Below are positions 62,207 to 64,000 of a DNA stretch of 64,000 nucleotides, one piece after another. The stretch is from SZAS-103 sp038316385 (lineage in GTDB: Bacteria; Pseudomonadota; Gammaproteobacteria; Xanthomonadales; Xanthomonadaceae): NCBI GenBank assembly GCA_038316385.1, contig JBBQAN010000002.1, positions 1 to 64,000 of the forward strand. Reading direction: 5' to 3'. Numbering within the stretch: position 1 is the stretch's first letter; each line of letters begins with the position of its first letter. The notes below the pieces were generated by a model. The model searched no databases, had not been told where the DNA came from, and was given only the letters and a program-made list of their open reading frames with translations. A program made the translations under genes and the position numbers.

Positions 62207-62673
62207 GCACCGACGCGCCGACGATGACCTCCAATCGCCCTTACCTGATCCGGGCGGTGTACGAGTGGATCAACGACAACGGGATGACGCCGTACCTGCT
62301 TGTGGATGCCGGTCATGCCGGCGTGATGGCGCCGGCGCAGGCGATCAAGGACGGCCGGCTGATCCTCAATATCGCCGCGCGCGCGGTCACCCAGCTCAGT
62401 CTGGGCGACCAGGAAATTCACTTTCTTGCGCGTTTCGGCGGCGTCAGCCAGTCGGTGCGGGTGCCGGTCGCCGCTGTGCAGGCGGTATACGCGCAAGAGA
62501 GCGGGCAGGGCATGGCGCTGCCGGAAGAGGCTGCCGGTCATTCGCTCCCGGCGCATCCCGGCAGCGCGAAGACGGGCGGCTCGCAGGACGATGGCCCTGA
62601 TGGCCCGCCCGATGCCACGCCTCCGACCGCAGACAGTACCCGGCGCGGCGCGCACCTGCGTGTGGTGAAGTAG
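62203..62673 (+). CDS. sspB: ClpXP adaptor SspB
   Basis: A 156-residue adaptor. The folded part is MTSNRPYLIRAVYEWINDN, YLLVDAGHAGV and NIAARAVTQLSLGDQEIHFL; a long disordered linker follows, with the ClpX-binding tail GAHLRVVK. It delivers ssrA-tagged proteins to ClpXP. The start is the GTG at 62203; an ATG seven codons later (62224) is an alternative. It is usually co-transcribed with sspA, as here. Confidence 0.93.
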   Translation: MSTDAPTMTSNRPYLIRAVYEWINDNGMTPYLLVDAGHAGVMAPAQAIKDGRLILNIAARAVTQLSLGDQEIHFLARFGGVSQSVRVPVAAVQAVYAQESGQGMALPEEAAGHSLPAHPGSAKTGGSQDDGPDGPPDATPPTADSTRRGAHLRVVK

Positions 62674-62822
62674 GGCGTTGCTGCAGGAGCTCAATTGCGA
62701 ATGCCCGGCTTTTGCTGCGGGCCGTTTTTTGGTGTCGATTACGTTATCTTTGAGTGCGGTTGGGGAGCCGGGTCTGCGCAGCCGCGCACGGATCAATGCG
62801 TATCGGATCGAAGGGGAATGGG

Positions 62823-63620
62823 ATGAAACTGGTATTTCCGAACGGCGAGCACCCGCAGGTGCTGCTCAACCCCGGCGTCAACCGGATCGGTTCGGCGCCC
62901 GACAACTCGGTGGTGCTGGATCGGCCCGGCATCGCGCCGCTGCACTGCGAGATTCATCAGAGTGGCGTCGGCGTGAACTTGCAGGTTCCACATGGCGTTG
63001 GCGCGGTCATGGTCAACGACAAGCCGGTGCGCGAGATGATCGCATTGCGCGCTGGCGACACGATTGGCATTGGTGGCGTCGTCGCGCGCGTAGCTGCACT
63101 GGACGCGCCGCGTGTGGTTCCACCAGGCAGCGCGCCTTCTTTGGACCCGGGAGTGGGAGACGATAGTGGCGCGACGCGGATGCGCGCGGCGGTGCCTAAA
63201 TTCATCCTGCGCGGCGTCTCCGGCCCGGTGTTCGGCAAGATGTATCCAGTGGCTGGCCCGACCGTGATCGGACGTGCGCCCGAATGCGGCATTCCAGTGA
63301 CAGTCGATGAGATCTCGCGTCGTCATGTCGAACTCAAGCCGGTCGCGGACGGATTGTCGGTGGAGGATCTCGGCTCGGCCAACGGCACCTATATCAATGG
63401 CCAGCGCACCCAGAAAGGTTTCATGAAACCCGGCGACGAACTGCGCCTGGATGCCGTGCGTTTCATGCTTGTCGCGCCAGGACAGGAAGTCGCGGCGACC
63501 CGCAAGCTCGATGGATCAGGGTCGGCAGCGGCGGACAAGCCTGGTGGCAATACCAAGCTGATCGCCATCGTGATCGCAATGGCGGTGATCGCCGTGATCG
63601 TCGTTTACATGATGCGGTGA
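62823..63620 (+). CDS. Double FHA-domain membrane protein
   Basis: A 265-residue protein. Domain one (about 5-95) has VNRIGSAPDNSVVLD and APLHCEI; domain two (about 135-222) has TVIGRAPECGIPVTVDEISR, with the phosphothreonine-binding SRRH and LGSANGTYINGQR. A Gly/Ser linker leads to one C-terminal membrane helix (LIAIVIAMAVIAVIVVYMM). It should recruit pThr-containing partners to the membrane; no kinase or phosphatase is adjacent. The ribosome-binding site AAGGGGAATGGG is clear. The 150 bp upstream hold no gene; GCCCG/CGGGC followed by TTTTTT near 62708-62732 may be a weak terminator of sspB. Confidence 0.85.
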   Translation: MKLVFPNGEHPQVLLNPGVNRIGSAPDNSVVLDRPGIAPLHCEIHQSGVGVNLQVPHGVGAVMVNDKPVREMIALRAGDTIGIGGVVARVAALDAPRVVPPGSAPSLDPGVGDDSGATRMRAAVPKFILRGVSGPVFGKMYPVAGPTVIGRAPECGIPVTVDEISRRHVELKPVADGLSVEDLGSANGTYINGQRTQKGFMKPGDELRLDAVRFMLVAPGQEVAATRKLDGSGSAAADKPGGNTKLIAIVIAMAVIAVIVVYMMR

Positions 63621-63639
63621 GGAAACTGAGCCAGTCGTA

Positions 63640-63658
63640 ACGTGCGCCATGCGCACGT
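63640..63658. repeat. Small perfect hairpin ACGTGCGC-CAT-GCGCACGT
   Basis: An 8-bp stem with a three-base loop lies 20 bp after the FHA gene, between convergent genes. Similar CGTGCG...CGCACG motifs sit in other inter-gene spaces at 33885-33900 and (weaker) 7819-7838. Confidence 0.6.
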
Positions 63659-63695
63659 CCGATGTCGAAGGATGTTTCCGTGCGCGCAGCGCAGG

Positions 63696-64000
63696 TTAGA
63701 TTTGCGACGATTCCGGCGGTGTGCCGAAACGCATCGAAAAATCGACTGCGCTGACGTGCTTCGTGAGCGCCCCGACCGAAATGCAATCCACGCCGGTCTT
63801 CGCGATTGCACCCACGCTCTCCAGATCGACCCCGCCAGATACTTCCAGCGGCACACGTCCGTCTGCGCGACGCACTGCTTCGGATAAATCTTCCGCGCTG
63901 AATTCGTCGAGCAGGACGCGCTCGGGCCGAGCGATCAACGCCTGATCGAGCTCATCGAGAGTTTCCACTTCGACGATCAATGGCACACCGGGATGCTGCG
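63696..64000 (-). CDS. nadC: Quinolinate phosphoribosyltransferase, 3' portion
   Basis: The frame runs in from the window edge and ends at 63696; the visible 101 codons are the C-terminal part. IVEVETLDELDQAL, RVLLDEFSAEDLSEAVRR, PLEVSGGVDLESVGAIAKTG and DCISVGALTKHVSAVDFSMR are the barrel motifs of NadC. The enzyme makes nicotinate mononucleotide from quinolinate and PRPP in NAD synthesis. The 5' end is outside the window. Confidence 0.93.
   Translation of the reverse strand, partial: QHPGVPLIVEVETLDELDQALIARPERVLLDEFSAEDLSEAVRRADGRVPLEVSGGVDLESVGAIAKTGVDCISVGALTKHVSAVDFSMRFGTPPESSQI

Overview
This 64 kb window is a contiguous, GC-rich, densely coding piece of a gammaproteobacterial chromosome, most likely from the Xanthomonadales/Lysobacterales and probably near Rhodanobacteraceae. 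The assignment is an inference from lineage-typical gene forms: a fused aspartokinase/diaminopimelate decarboxylase (lysAC), the MurD2/MurL route that makes D-Glu on the peptidoglycan precursor, an Rrf2 regulator heading a sufBCDS operon, a fused cysNC, an amgK-murU pair, and many secreted S9 peptidases and small membrane proteins. No tRNA, rRNA, CRISPR array, prophage or complete insertion sequence was seen.

Layout. 1-0.7 kb: a REP-associated (Y1/HUH) transposase cut by the window edge. 0.9-2.7 kb (minus): murU-amgK cell-wall sugar recycling. 2.8-7.1 kb (plus): manC, cysD, cysNC, supplying GDP-mannose and APS/PAPS. 7.1-11 kb: a hairpin-rich intergenic stretch, small proteins, an M20 peptidase, a ComEA-like protein and a HutD/Ves protein. 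11-17.7 kb (minus): Rrf2 regulator, sufB, an LprI-domain secreted protein, sufC, sufD, sufS, then a GNAT protein and a Rieske ferredoxin. 17.8-25.8 kb: SET-domain methyltransferase, DUF5916 outer-membrane-type protein, small membrane or secreted proteins, DUF2652 protein, EF-G paralogue, and a repeat-containing glycine-zipper protein ending in a strong terminator. 25.9-31.3 kb: lysAC-murL-murD2. 31.4-35 kb: membrane protein, dienelactone hydrolase, DUF4431 protein and ispB. 35.1-39.2 kb: ssb followed by rmlBACD. 39.4-46.6 kb: two S9 peptidases and a POT peptide transporter, with a rearranged segment holding a truncated second rmlD and a POT C-terminal remnant. 46.7-57.5 kb (minus): corA, a DUF4105 protein, corC, a large ligand-sensing diguanylate cyclase, an acyltransferase, ybeY, ybeZ and miaB. 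57.6-64 kb: lytic transglycosylase, the bc1 complex (petABC), sspA-(micro-ORF)-sspB, a double FHA-domain protein and the 3' end of nadC.

Themes. Envelope biogenesis dominates: peptidoglycan recycling, D-Glu and DAP/lysine supply, dTDP-rhamnose and GDP-mannose synthesis, polyprenyl diphosphate and a lytic transglycosylase. Many junctions overlap by 1-4 bases, so tight translational coupling is common. The least explained structure is at small scale: a family of near-perfect 23-bp palindromes with compensatory changes (between rmlB and rmlA, and between corC and the DUF4105 gene), the duplicated rmlD/POT locus, a 27-codon ORF overlapped at both ends between sspA and sspB, and an LprI gene inside the suf operon. 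I saw no wholly new defence or metabolic system; these are the best leads.
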